Both the position numbers and the translations under genes were made by a program. A DNA stretch of 64,000 nt from Endocalyx cinctus. Lineage: Eukaryota > Ascomycota > Sordariomycetes > Amphisphaeriales > Apiosporaceae. The number at the start of each line of letters is the position of its first letter. The first letter of the stretch is position 1. Where the stretch lies: positions 496,001 through 560,000 of the forward strand of contig BCKC01000012.1 of assembly GCA_001600455.1 (NCBI GenBank). Direction: 5' to 3'. This document shows, in pieces, positions 14,201 through 27,036 of the stretch. The notes under the pieces were generated by a model. The model saw nothing but the letters and a program-made list of their open reading frames with translations, was not told the DNA's origin and searched no databases.

Positions 14201-17200
14201 AGCCACGCGGAGCATGCGCCGGAAGCATTTCCTATAAGCGCTGTTCATGTTGTAGATATAGATTCGAGACAATTGCCGCGATAATTCAACAGGGCTGAGG
14301 AGCTCCAGTTTCGTAAATAGGTCATCTTGAGGTTCGTTATGACCATTGTAACATGTGGCATCAATCAGGAGAGCGAAGGGCTTGTGCCACAGACGACTCG
14401 CAATCTAAGAATACGTGTTAGCAATCATTACAATTAAGGAAACCAGCCTCGCTCTATCTTCTCACCTTCAGATATGTGTATAGCAGTGTTTCATAGTCTA
14501 TCGAATCCTGATCGATATGACGAAGAATCACGCAAATAATCGAGTGTCCGTCCTTGCTCTCACCACCATCATAAACAGCACGAGACGACGCGATCCCGTC
14601 TGTTGTGCGGAACGCATTACGCAGCATGAAATGCTGGAACCTCGAATAATCAAGCGGGGAATTGGAAGAAATTTGTGGTCTATTCCAGGTTACAGCCAAA
14701 GGCGGTGGTCCAAGGTTCGTGACCAGCGCGCGCAGGGGTTCAAAGAGAGGCGTGCGACCCCGGGTCGGCTCGTTAGGCGAGCGCACGATCTCCCTTCTCT
14801 CGTGCGACACAAGTCTTTGCCGTACCTGATCCCAGTGATCGTACAAAAACCTGTGAAGGGCCACGCAGGAGCCGAAGTCAAATGCCTCCACTTCCGAGCT
14901 CGGAGGTTCAATAGTGTCCGGAAGGATACATATTTCTCGTAAGAAAGTTGTCACTTTGTATATGTTCTTGGTCAAGAAGTCGTTCAGTGGGTACATATAC
15001 GGCTCTTTAGCCCCGAACAGTACGTTGTTGGCTAAGTTCTGGATGACCTTAGCGATCAGGAGCAGACCTCGCCGCATCTCCTTGGATGGAGCGACGTTGA
15101 CCAGCCCTTCCGCCTCGGGGGCGACAACGGCCGGACAGAAGAACCGCAGGAAGATGAAAGCACCCACGGCCGTGTACTTTGCTTCTGGGAACCTGGGCAT
15201 GACCGCTGCAGATATGATGGAGCAGATCTTTCGGAACGAGCCCGGCATGTTTGCCGAGGAAGCACATATGTCATCGATAAAGACTTTCGCTACTATTCTC
15301 AGCTGTTGGGCGTTCTTAGCTAGTTCTTCTTGGGACGAGATTCTCGTCGGATCCAGTTCAAGGTCGAGGTCTTTGGAGGTTAGCATTAGCCTCTCTACCA
15401 CTTTCTGCAGTGTAGCTTTCAGATACGCTCCGCCCTTCCATTTGGCGTAAATAGAGAGCATCTTCGTAGCAACGCAGTTACGGCGTAATATCTCCGCTTC
15501 GTTCTCTGTATCTTGGATTTCTTGCTTAATCAGGGCCTCCATAAGCTCGAAAGCGAGTCCATGGCCCTCAAATATATTGAGCAACGAGATGGTCAACTCT
15601 TCCACCTCGCTACTCGGGCATACGGTACTCGTAGTTACCGCTAAAGTCAGGTCGCCAGTCAGAAGCTTGATAAGCTCTTCATATTTCTTACTAACGGCCT
15701 TGTCCGACAAGTTGCTGAACTCAGTGCCTTGAACCAAGATATTGTACAAAACCTTGACGAATGCCGTCCGAATCTCGACATTCTCATGATAGCCTATGCT
15801 GAGAGAATGTTGAAGTCCCACATCGATGTTCGAGCTGAGGAGGTTGGAGAGGATGGTGATAGCGAGCTCAGACATGGAATCGGCATCGTCGCGACTTCCA
15901 GAATTCGGTACGCTTGTGTCGCGGCTGGCGCTGTCGCTAGCCTCGTGGTTGAGAAGAGAGAGGAAACGGTTGAAGTAGGTATGAAACATCTGCGACTTGA
16001 GTTCGCTCGTGCCCGCATCGCTTTGGCCATCTCCCGGTTGGAGCGGCAGTCTGAAGGTAAGCGCACCGAGACAGCGGAGGCAAGCTCTATCGAGATCCTT
16101 CTGAACCCTGGTGGCCTCGTCCCGGAAACTAGCGGATGATTGGGGTGATCGGGGACGCGCGATCCAGTTAAAAATGTACTCCAGGAGTTGGTTCCTTTTC
16201 CTCGCGTCATCGCGCAAGTTCAGATGTTCCTTCTTCCTGGTGATAGCCTCGCATAGCTGGCAGACCTTAATCTTAACCCGCAACGACGAGAGGTTCTCGG
16301 GCACTCCGTCGATGAATTTAGCAAAGCTCAACTTAAGACCGCTAAAGTTTATACCAGAGGCAGCGCCCATCTCTGACGGGGTCTGCAATCTGTCCACGAG
16401 TGCCCTTAACAGCGACGCCGCTTGATCGGCGAAAAGAATCTCTATATCCTGCCCTTTTCCAGATGCCTCTAGCGCCCCGGTAAACAAGACTTCTAGTTCG
16501 GTTTCCAGCGCCTTAAAGACCGGCTGGTACAAAACCGGGCATACTTCGGTCGAAAGAACCTCTCTGGTAGTTTCTCTCACGCGAACATTAGTGCAGGCGA
16601 GAAGCTGAACGCTGAGACGGAGATATCTGTGGAGGATAGGTTCCTCGTGGTGCTCGGATGCTACACGGTCGATGAAGCGAAGGCCAGGCAGCTGTGGACC
16701 TTCCAGAGTGAGCGCCTTCTCGGCTGTACAAATACCGCCAAGGGAGGCGAGGAAACCGGAGAGGTTTCTCCATTCTGCGAAACTATTGTCGTCGATTCTA
16801 TCTATTTGCGTAGTAGACAGATCCTTAGATAGGTGGATCCACTTGTCGAAAGCTTGTTCCCAAGCACTGATTATTCCGTAACTCGGATGTTCCATATTTC
16901 TCAGCAGACCGCGAATTCGTTTCTGAAAGGCCATCATCCCTGTAAATCTGAAGTCTTTAGATCCAATTTCGGCGAGTACTGAACTGTTCTGGAGTGTTAA
17001 GGTTGCTATTTCCGCATCCTTCGAAGCATCCGCCAGAATGTGACACTCTTCGTTGAAAAGCCTAATGCAGTTGGTCACAATCTGACAGGTTTCAAGATCG
17101 GCAGAGCACAGGCTCAATAGAAGCAGTGCCTCCAATTTGACCGCCACAAGCTGGCGTTCCGGAACATCTGATTCGAGGGTACACAAGTCCTGCGAAAACA

Positions 17201-19646
17201 ATTTTAGCGGTGAGCAAGGGGGTCGGAAGCTCTGACAAGTAAACCGATTCACTATACCTGGCAAGAAGACATGAGGATTATACCCGATTCGAAGTACGTA
17301 AATAAAGATTTGATAATCGCATCGTCTCCCGTCATTGTGTGTTTGTCACAATATTCCATGATGGCAAGTGATCTGCATTTTGGTTTTTATTTCGCATATT
17401 TCCTTTCTTTAGCTTGGGCATCTTCTCAAATTTTGTATATTTAGAGTGTACGTACGTTAGCTTCCAAAACTTGACCTTGATCCTTTCAATGTTCAGGCGT
17501 TTTGTTTTCCGCAGAGCCGAGAACATGCCGTCGTCCGAGAATAACGCCTTAGCCAAGGGATTGGCGAGAGCGCGGATCGTGTCGTTCGACGTGACCAAGC
17601 AAGACGTGAAGTCCTCAAAAAGCTCCTCGTAAAATGAATTAGGCGCGCTGGTTTGCGTCGGCGGCAGCTCGAATAAGGTCATCGGCGACAGGTTTAAAAA
17701 TTTTAATATGTTACACATCACGGCATTATTCCACAAAACGGACGCTGGAACCTTTCGCGAGCCGTGTCGTTCTCCTATGAACATGTCGGTTGCTCCATTG
17801 GACATGACCTATATTTACAAGCAAAACACACGCAACGAGCATACGCGTTAGTCGGGAGAGACGGTCTCGTAGACGGTGTTTAGAAGAAAGAAAAAAAAAA
17901 CGCAAAAAGACCTACCTTTAGTTGAGACTGTATAAATTGAGCTACAGCAGTAAATAGACGCTGATAGTCCTTAGCATTTGGCCGCCGGGCAAAATAGGAG
18001 CACGCCTGTATCAAGGCGATCTTAAAAACCTGAGGCGCGGAGGCAGGCAAGCACGCCTGCGTGAGCGCCTCGATGTAACCATCGAAGTTCATGTCTATCA
18101 GGGCTATGAAAGCCAACGTGCTAAAGTCTTGCTCGAACAAGGAGCCGTCTCCGCTCGCATGGTACCGGCGGAACACGGCGTCTCGAATCTCGGTCTGGAT
18201 ATCCATAACGTAACTAACGATGGCGACGTTCGGGTCTTCGTGAAAGTGGCGGGCGGCGCGAATAAGGAGGACCAAGCAAAAACCGGCCGTTTCGTTCCGA
18301 CTCTTCAATGCCTTTCTAAGACTCTCAAGGAAGCCAACTTTCTTGGTGAGGCCGCTGGTCTTGGCATCTCTCATGTTGCTCGCCACTTCGAAGACGTCAG
18401 GTAACAGCAAAAGCAGAGTGGTCTGAAGTGGCTGGAGCACCAATCGCCTTTTCCCGCTATCTACCATGGTCTGCGTCATATCAAATAAAGTATCGGGGCC
18501 GCCCTCTAGCTTCTTGTGCTGACGGTGAAGCCTGACGAATTCTAACGGATCGCGTTCGATCCATCTGTGGATCAGCAGAGGCAAGACCACTCCCACTGTA
18601 TTCTGGTACGGTCTCCGGAAATGAAGAAATCCGGAGCAGAGCTCTTGTATAACTAAACCCAGCTTCTGGGAATCAACCCATAGGTACGACATAAATCTTA
18701 AAATAACTAGGTTCCCCCTCTCCTCCTCAGAAACGACGGTATTCTGGGACGAGCTCGCCTGGGCGGGCCCGGCGTTACGTATGCTGTATAGGACGGTACG
18801 GATACATTCGAACGACGCCTTCCAATTCGCGGCGCTCACGAACTCGATGATGATCTTGATAAAAGGTTCGAAATCGTCCGCCTCGTTGTCCTCGCGCGAG
18901 TTTATCGAGGAAACGCCCAGGTCGTCGGAGCTGCCTTTCGAAGACGCTACTCTGGAGGACGGATCCGTGGTCGGCACGTCGAGGATCTCGCGGATAAAAC
19001 TGTCGTCTAGGATTGCCCTGGCCGGGAGGGTAGAGCCATCGGGTATGGGGTCTAGTAGGAATTTTAGATATCCAAAGAATCGGTTCACCAGCACCTCGGT
19101 CAAGTGATCGGGGACGATCTGGGTGACGGAGGTCTTGCCATTGGCGCCTTGGCGACGAGTCCCGTCGACGACATTTTTGGAGCGCAGCGCCTGCCAATTC
19201 GCCGAACAGCACTCGGAGAGCAGGTGTATTATGTAGTATTCGGATTGGATGATATGAGGGGGTCGGTTCGAGAAGGTTTTATACGGTCGGCCAATCTCCT
19301 CCAGCAGGGAAACGAAAGCTTCGAGTACTCGGGATATCGACTGCTCGGAAACTTTGATCAGGGTACCGCGGGTAATGTTTGCGACCTCATCTTGTTGAAG
19401 TTCTCTAACGGTGGTACCGGTGCGATGTGGGAGCTATTCACAATTCACATGCGACACAGTTATTAGCGGCGGTTAGATTTCTCGTAACAGCTGAACCGGG
19501 GAGGAAAAGAGAGAGTAAAAACCCGTGAATCCGGACAAGGCCCGAAAAAAAGAAAAGAAAAAAAAAACATAGGAAGGGATGTCTCAATTTACCCTAGTGG
19601 TGAGTCTTTCGACTAAGCAAGAAACGAGACCCGCATCGTCACTCAT
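11160..19646 (-). CDS. IRA1: Neurofibromin/Ira-type Ras GTPase-activating protein
   Basis: Seven exons: 19646-19593, 19433-17916, 17808-17456, 17372-17258, 17189-14466, 14404-11396 and 11195-11160, all phase-consistent, totalling about 2602 aa. That is the size expected of neurofibromin homologues. The RasGAP domain spans roughly residues 1190-1430: the arginine-finger segment ILRRNCVATKML lies near 1248 and the signature FLRFFCPAVVAPE near 1360. It accelerates GTP hydrolysis on Ras and so limits cAMP/PKA and MAPK signalling. The Sec14/CRAL-TRIO module begins where exon 6 does (about 1590, LLIDATCYNG) and is followed by the PH-like module (VFQPVIRLSKTKG). The remainder is long helical-repeat sequence. 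Exon 1 (MSDDAGLVSC) was found by extending exon 2 upstream to an AATAG acceptor. The 12-codon last exon is the weakest part; reading through its donor gives a different short tail. Confidence 0.9.
11216..11266. repeat. (ATG)n trinucleotide microsatellite
   Basis: About seventeen ATG/GAT units in tandem. In the gene model it lies in the last intron of the RasGAP gene, read there as (CAT)n, 21 nt upstream of the proposed final acceptor. Confidence 0.9.
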
Positions 19647-19962
19647 CTTGTGAAATTTAATCAATACCGTCGGGTCACTATTAGGAGTAATCTATTCAAC
19701 ATGGTGACGTCGCCATAACCAACCAGGTAATTACGACACGAGAAGACAAGGTAAGGTACGATACAGAGCTAACTAGCTATATTCGCAGTGACACCAAAGG
19801 TATGTGGTTCGAGAGGTCTTTACCCTTTTTCCTTTTTTTATCTTGGTTAGTGGCGTAGGTTGTACGTTGTGCATGTGTGGGTATAATGTAGATTTAGGGA
19901 TTTAATTATATTCCCGATTTTTTTTTATAGATGTATGTATGTATGTGAGTGAGTGAGAGAGA

Positions 19963-19965
<3 letters not shown>

Positions 19966-20022
<57 letters not shown>
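19966..20022. repeat. (TG)n microsatellite
   Basis: About 28 uninterrupted TG dinucleotides. Imperfect GTAT/GAGT repeats precede it (19931-19965) and TGTGCGG-type repeats follow it (20055-20085). Confidence 0.95.
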
Positions 20023-20024
<2 letters not shown>

Positions 20025-21885
20025 TATGTGTGTGCATATATATGTATATATGTAATGTGTGCGGTGTGCGGTGTGTGGTGTGAATATGTTTTATGGTGTG
20101 TTTAGAAAGAAGGTAGATAAAGTTATAAAAGCCATGCAATAATAATATTTTTGTGCTGGCGAATAATTCATAGTTTAGATATGGGGATATAGGTATTTGG
20201 GTATTGACCCTTGGATATTGGGTATCGGCATATTTTGATTGTGGGATATTGTATGTTTAAGATGGGGAGATATCAATATGCTGCATACAGTCAAGGATCC
20301 TCTCTATACAATTATAATTGAGTGGAGGAAGAGATCCACGATGCCGATACCGTACATGTCTATAACATCCATGCTCATGCTGATGCTCATACTCATACTC
20401 GTACCCATACCCATACCTATACCTATACCTATCAGCCTATGTAGGGGAATGTTGAATAGGAGGATTAACGATTTGATAACAGCGGGTATAAAATACACAC
20501 TTCCTTACCTTACTTGCACTAAAAAAAAGGGCAGTATTTAATAGGGTAAGTAATATGTTACGTATGTCCACGGGTATAATGTGAGTTGTAAACTTTAGAA
20601 CTTTAAATATTTAATATCCATACAAGTACAGCACTATGTCCCGAAGCTACGATTACTTAGCGGTGATATTATAGGGATAGGTAACATCCCACAACTCGTA
20701 TATGTATATATGTAAAGTTGTTACTGAGAACCTTAGAACTTACATAGCAGAACTTAACGCTTGAACTATTTCAAAGGTACATGAAGCAAAGAACCAGCCA
20801 ATCGTCCACCTAAAAAGAATAATACGCTATATATAAGCCCAATGATGTGCTACAGGGAAAGCCGCTGATTCAATTCCAAGATATCCCCTGTATTTAGAGT
20901 ATTATCCTTAATACTAAGTAGGTAGAACGCAGAGCCAAACGCGTCTATAGAAATTACAGCCCGATGCCGGTTTAACAAGTAGTTACTGTTACCCACCCTA
21001 ATCAACCTAATACCGAACCCCATGCTTGATCTGCTCTTGTCCTTTTCTCAACATATTTTCCCCCCTTCTGTCTCAGGGTCATCTCCTCACCTTCATTTCT
21101 CAAGCTTAAAACAATAAAGATTATTGACTCCAGTGTACTCCGTAGAGGGGAGGGTTAAACCTACTCCGTACTCTGAATATGAAGAGTTATTCTAGACTTC
21201 TACGATGAGGGGTCAACATTCGTTCTGTGGACCTTTTTCTCTTTAGCGTACCCTCTGAATTAGCTGCTCGGTTGGGTCTAGCGTAGTTACAGGCCATGTA
21301 TCCTCCGTATTTCAAGTAACTTAGGTAACTTAGCGTACGGTACTTACTGAATTAGTACGTCCAGTTGCACAAAATCAGGTCTAGTCAAGTTGAAACTTGA
21401 CAGTTTAAACGTATTCGTATGGGTTACGGTTTTTGAACAACTTTGGTTCAAAAGCTGCGAGACATTCTTACGAATATCATCTGTTCTCTAATTACTTTCT
21501 ACTTGAGAGTAATTAATCGTGCGTAAGACGCAAGGGTGAGGATGTAAAAACAGATCCCACTTCCCTTCCCTTCCCTCCCCTTCTTCTTATATATCAGATA
21601 AAGCATCTGTACTTGTACAGTGTATTTTCCATACTCCGTACACTAGAAGACCTTTTGTTTTCTTCAACGCTTGGGACTACATGCGTAAGTAATAATATAT
21701 GCATATGCATGTATGGTACCCCATAGTAAAAAAAAAAAAAAAATGAGAAAGAGTATGTAAAATTGGAGCCTCTTGAAACGAGCTTAACAAGCTTCCCCTG
21801 CGTTTAGCGTTGCTAACTCGAAAGATGCTAGGAGCCATGCTAGGGGGGAGGAGTTAAAGGGTATTTTCCCTTATTGCTCCCCATG

Positions 21886-21912
21886 TTTTTTTTTTTTTTT
21901 TTTTTTTTTTTT
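21886..21912. repeat. T27 homopolymer
   Basis: Uninterrupted run of 27 T in non-coding sequence between the RasGAP and RAT1 genes. Confidence 0.9.
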
Positions 21913-22858
21913 CACCTACTACGTACGTAGTCGAACGTTTACTCAAAGTCTCTTCTTGCCTCTCTGCCTCTTCAATAGGCAGGCTGGCGGGGTAAAGGAT
22001 TCCCCCCCTTACTATGAGAGGCGCTTACCCTTCCCTATCTGCTTAGCCTATGCTGCATACCGCTGCCATAGCGTAGCATCCATCTTGCACCTCGCCTCCC
22101 TCTCCCACTCACTCGCGCACACATATTGGGATAGTTGTAAAAAGAGACCATGTTCAGACAAGGGCTTGCTTGTCATCCTCTACCTACTAAGCGGTATCTA
22201 TAAATGGGGAAAGAAAGGGTTGGTAAGATACCGTGTGTAGAAAAAAACACGACGAACGACATATTTGTTTAATTGACCACCCACCGACGTCTGTGGTCAC
22301 TTACACGCATGTTTCACTTTTGTTGAAGATTATGAATTTAAAATAGCTACTTAGTAGGGGTCTTCTTATTTTATTTTTCCTAGTACAGTAGTGCACGCTC
22401 CTTCATAGGCACGTTTTTCTTTACAGCGGGTGAATTCCGGTGTCCACTTGATGATATACATGAGGTTTGATGATAGTCTCTTTGGTAAAGGTCCGACCCA
22501 CCCTGCCAATACCCAACATGCCCTGTAAGTCCGCTGACGAAAACATATCAATTGGACAAGGGGTACATGCAAGCCGAGCATCATGAACCATAAAACGACT
22601 ATATTTGTTTTCCGGAGTAGTAACTATAGAGTTAGAAAAATGTCATTCTTCTCACCCCAAACTGGGTATAGTTACTACTTGACTGCAACCAACGTATTTT
22701 CTAGGGTATCTAGTGTAGTCACTTATAAATATCCTGGCAGTGAATCATCATTCACCACTGCTATCACCACACGGACATAACAGCATTGCGACATTGCAAC
22801 GATAGCGTCCTTGTCATCTGCACTCTTGCATGTTCCCCGCCCCTGTCATGTGACCCTA

Positions 22859-25800
22859 CTATCTACGACCATTGCCGTAATAGTTGCCTCGGGATCCACG
22901 TCCGCCATTGTATGGGCGACGATCCTGACCATCACGGCCTGAGTGTGGTTGATTATATTGTCTACCTCCGTTATACTGCCCAGAATAGCCATTATGCGGC
23001 GGTGGCGGTGCTGGCGGGTATCCTTGCCATTGGTTCCCTCCGTATTGACCGCCATTGCCGTAGGAATCTCGACCGTTGTTCACGTAAGCTGGGGGTGGCG
23101 CTGGTGGGAATCCATTGAATCCCGGAAAGCCGGGTGGTGGTGGAGGGACCCATCCTTGGGGTACCGGGGGTCCTCGGTACGCGGGGGGGCCATTATAGTT
23201 GTTACCATCATGACGGTACGATGATCGACCATTTCTGTCGCCCCTACCGTCGGGTCCGTAGTTGATACGTCCACCTCTCCGGTTTCCGTCGTAATTATTA
23301 CGTCCCAAGGGTGCGCCCCCGTAACTTCGACCAGAATTTCGCATCTTGCCCTTAAGATCTTCAATGTCATTGCGGTCCAAAGCTGGCGGCGGAGGTTTAA
23401 CGCCTCGCAACAACATCGACTTGTGAGCATGCGAAGTAGAAGGCATGTCATAATTGACCCTATCAAAATGTTAGTGTATATTCTCGCGTAAGCTTATATG
23501 AAAAGGTGAGGGAATTCTTACGTCAAAGATCTATCGTCATCCACGTCAGGTAAGCTCTTTCTCTCTAACGGATACTCGAGCGTTCTGCGTGGAATATACT
23601 CGTCTATTTTCTCAATTTTGCCGGACAAGCCGCGAGTTAGACGTGGGTCCAACTTGTACTTTGGTTCGCCCTGCTTCTTCGAATAGAAGCGACTGATTAT
23701 ATCGTCGTAAAGCTCTTGATTAGCTTCCGACAATAAGAGTACTTCTCTGCCAGCACCGTTGCGTACGACATCTTCTGGGCTCAGCTGCGGATATCTCTCT
23801 TCGATCGCAGCAAGAAGTCTAGGCATCTCTATAAACGGAAGAAGGGCCACGCCTTGCCAAGCCATCTTTTTCCCGTTCAAGTCGACTACGAAATCTTCCG
23901 GATAAAAATCGATGATCGGACTATCAGGGCTAGTCATTAAATCATGGAAGATATCGGGAAGAACGTGTTTCGAAGCGGCAGGTTGCACGCTCATGAGTTG
24001 CTCAAAGGGCCTCGCGATCCTACCCTTCTCAAATTTGATTTCCATCTTGGCAAGATCAACAAAATCTTGAGCGAAAGGAGCGTAGTGGTATGGGTAAAAC
24101 CACTCCCAGGACGGGCATCCCTGATAGTAGTATGCTAAAACCCACGCTAGACCTTCAGTGTAAGCACGGGCAACCTGGTGCCTGAACTCCATGTCCTTCG
24201 CATCCACGTGGAACTTTTGTTCGTAGTATCTGTCTCGGTAGCCTTCCTCCCACAAACGTACCGGGTCTTCCGGCTTCTCGTCGCCAGAGGCCGAGGCACT
24301 TCCAGGGGTACTAGCACCCTCTTGCTCGATCATTTCAGCCTTGCGTTTTCCAAGAACGGGAGCGGGATCCGAAGCCTCAGACGCATTGCCGGGACTATCG
24401 GTAGCCGGCGAGGGTGAGTCCTGTGATGCTGACATGAGGCCTTGGATTTGGCTTTTTAGTACCGCTGCAGCACTTTTATTTGCGTTGTTAGCATCACCAG
24501 CAGCACCGCTGCGGTTGACAATCATGTCATGCGTAAGAGCCTTCGGCAATCCACTAGGAAGGCCATTATTGTCGTCTCGTTGTCTATCATTTCTATTGTA
24601 GCGTTGCTCTTGGAGCTTTCGCCTTTTGAAACTGGCCTCTCTCCGATCCTCTATCTCTTTACGCCGTTTGAATATGGAATCTTCTTGCTTCGCGAGTCCA
24701 TTAAGAATAACTTGTGCTCGCTCAAGGTCGATTTGACCATCTTTGGTGACGAATCCTCCCATAAACGGGAGATTATCTCTCCATATAGCGTTCAGCGTGT
24801 CGATACCGTCCTCACGGATCTCGAGGGCAGGAAGATGAGGCAGAAAGTCGTTACCGACGAAACAACACATGAATACCCAGTCATCAATGGCACGCTCGAG
24901 ATCAAATCGAAAAGGAAGGCCGGGAACATCGAGTTCAACGGCGAGGTATTCTCGTAGAACAGAGACATGAAGCCAGATAAACGGTTTAAGCGGGACAGCT
25001 TTGTCCTTTTCGTCAAACTCACCGTCTTTTTCTTTTGCTTCGCCTCGGCAGTTCTGCGCGTCATGGCCTTTCTGGCCGCAAATCTTGCAGGTCCTAGCCT
25101 TGCCTTCTTGGAAAAAGACGTCCTCTCGGAGAACACGGAAATGCGGTTCATGGGTCGCAAGGCCCAACATGATCAGATCTGCATCCAAACCATAGATGAC
25201 ATGTCTCGTATTTGGGTCGTGGTCAGGAGAGGCTCTCTGGGAGCGGACGAAGTTCATGATTTTATGTTCTCCCTCACCAGGAACAGTGGCATCGGAGATG
25301 ATGACTTTCAAATTAGCCCATCCGGGGTCAGTGTTAAACTTATAAGCACACCAGTATCTTAAGCTGCGGGCAAGTATATCCATGAAAGGAGTACCGGGCG
25401 TGATAGAATTGGAATCAAACGCTTGCTTGGTCATAGATTCCATTGTCTCAGGAGGTAGTACACCGCCGTTCTGCTGCTTCATCATTTTCAAAAATTCCTC
25501 CTTGTCAGCTGCTTTTTCTTTAGCTTCCTGGGCCGAACGGAAACGTCTAGATCGTTGTTGGTTCATCTTAGCACGTGGAGCAACTCCATCTATTAAAAAA
25601 AAAGTATCGTTAGCATCGTAATCAAATTTGATGAAGGGGACAGGGAAAAGTAGATAAACTTACCAATTGCAATCATTAGGACCTTCCTTGGCCGGACCAT
25701 GTTGACGACACGGTCGGTATACTTGAAGATCTCCAACATCATTTCTTCTTCATCCTTGGGAGCAGGTCTATCTTCAGGGTGAGAACATGGATGTACAATG

Positions 25801-25973
25801 CCATTCGCGTCCAGATAGAGATTGTCAAATTCTTCACCATTAGGATTAGGGCGAGTAGTATCTACAGGAATAACTGAGCCATCTTCCATCTCGATGGGTT
25901 TATCCTCGATAACCGGGGAAATGATTTTGGGGTACTTTTTGGAAAGCCATCGGAAAGCAGCCGGGATACCCAT
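22859..25973 (-). CDS. RAT1: Nuclear 5'-3' exoribonuclease Rat1/Xrn2
   Basis: Three exons, 25973-25664, 25589-23522 and 23459-22859 (introns 74 and 62 nt), encode about 992 aa. The start [15 protein letters not shown] is the invariant XRN N-terminus. Conserved XRN_N acidic segments include [13 protein letters not shown] (about 200-215) and [10 protein letters not shown] (about 235). A CCHC zinc knuckle, [14 protein letters not shown], lies at about 271-284; it is present in the nuclear Rat1/Xrn2 branch and absent from cytoplasmic Xrn1, and the total length also fits Rat1. The last exon encodes a low-complexity tail of RGG, GGY and proline/glycine repeats, typical of the C-terminus in filamentous fungi and probably RNA-contacting. 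The enzyme degrades 5'-monophosphate RNA in the nucleus, acting in rRNA/snoRNA processing and torpedo termination of Pol II. Confidence 0.95.
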
Positions 25974-27036
25974 TATGACGACGATATAATTATTTTACGG
26001 AGTATAGATAGATAGACAATATGCGATCAGAACTCAGAGAATACAATCATCCGCAGCGACCTATCTTCGAAAGTAATCTCAACCAGCTGTGTATATATAG
26101 ATATCAAGAACCGGTTTTTTTAAGGGTAGTATTATGGCGATTGGTTACATAAAATTGCGAAATCCTTTAATATTTCTATATCTTGCCGTAGAGGTAAAGG
26201 TGATGCGTCGGTTGCGAATTCAAATGTGATGGTAGACGGGTGGTTACAAAGTGGCGAAGAATCTTAGCTTAGCGAGCAGAACTTTTTCTGCACCGGGATC
26301 GTAATAATGGTCCTAGATTAATACGCCTATAAGAAGGAAAACAGAGAGGGAGAGAAAAGGTATAAAAAAAGAATAAACAAATCCACTAAGTCATATCCTC
26401 AATCGTTGTCGGTCAAAAGTGAAGTTCGATACGCGACAAGGTAGTAAATAGATTTATGAAAGAGCTAAAAGAAGAATGAAATAAAGAGAAGACGAACTTG
26501 AACCCTTGACGCATTCGAGTCTCCACTACAGATCTTTACTACTGTGTACTCCGTACACTACGATACAGATAGGCTGATAGGGTAGGTACTGTAGCACTAT
26601 CGTCTACCTCTAAAAAAATAGTTAGTTGATCTACTTAGTACATTAACGGCTTAAGTACTCTGTACTCCGTATTTCGTAGGTAGCTATTTGCTCTCTCCTG
26701 CCTGCCTATCAGCTATTAACCAAAAGCATTAGCGTATGCATAAAACAGATATAATATATAATATCTATTTAATGCATCAGGACATCTAAACTAATTCATG
26801 TAAAGAGAATGTTCCGTATACGAGGTACTCTGTACTTTCACCCATGTGAAGTAATTATTCCTGACTACCAGATCCTCCAGATTATCCAAGTCAGACAGCT
26901 ATTCAGAGTCTATAGCGCCTTGCTTTTCTGTTAGTTATTATCAATTGCTATTTATGACAATAAAACAATGCAGGTAACTAGGTAATAACTCGCCAATGGC
27001 CGTCTCCATACATATTGAAAATCATCACTCCCAACC
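25974..27036. other. Bidirectional promoter region between RAT1 and USO1
   Basis: 1.06 kb between two divergent gene starts. It holds TACGGAGTA (25996-26004) just upstream of RAT1, and TACTCCGTA at 26547-26555 and 26663-26671. Otherwise it is AT-rich, with no coding frame and no clear TATA box. Confidence 0.5.

Larger units (their letters stand above)
19647..22858. other. Intergenic spacer (RasGAP / RAT1)
   Basis: 3.2 kb between the start of the RasGAP gene and the stop of RAT1. It contains a TG microsatellite, a T27 run, and three exact TACTCCGTA motifs (21137-21145, 21163-21171, 21632-21640). An inverted repeat TAATTACT/AGTAATTA lies at 21489-21515. No coding frame with protein-like composition was found. 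Confidence 0.6.
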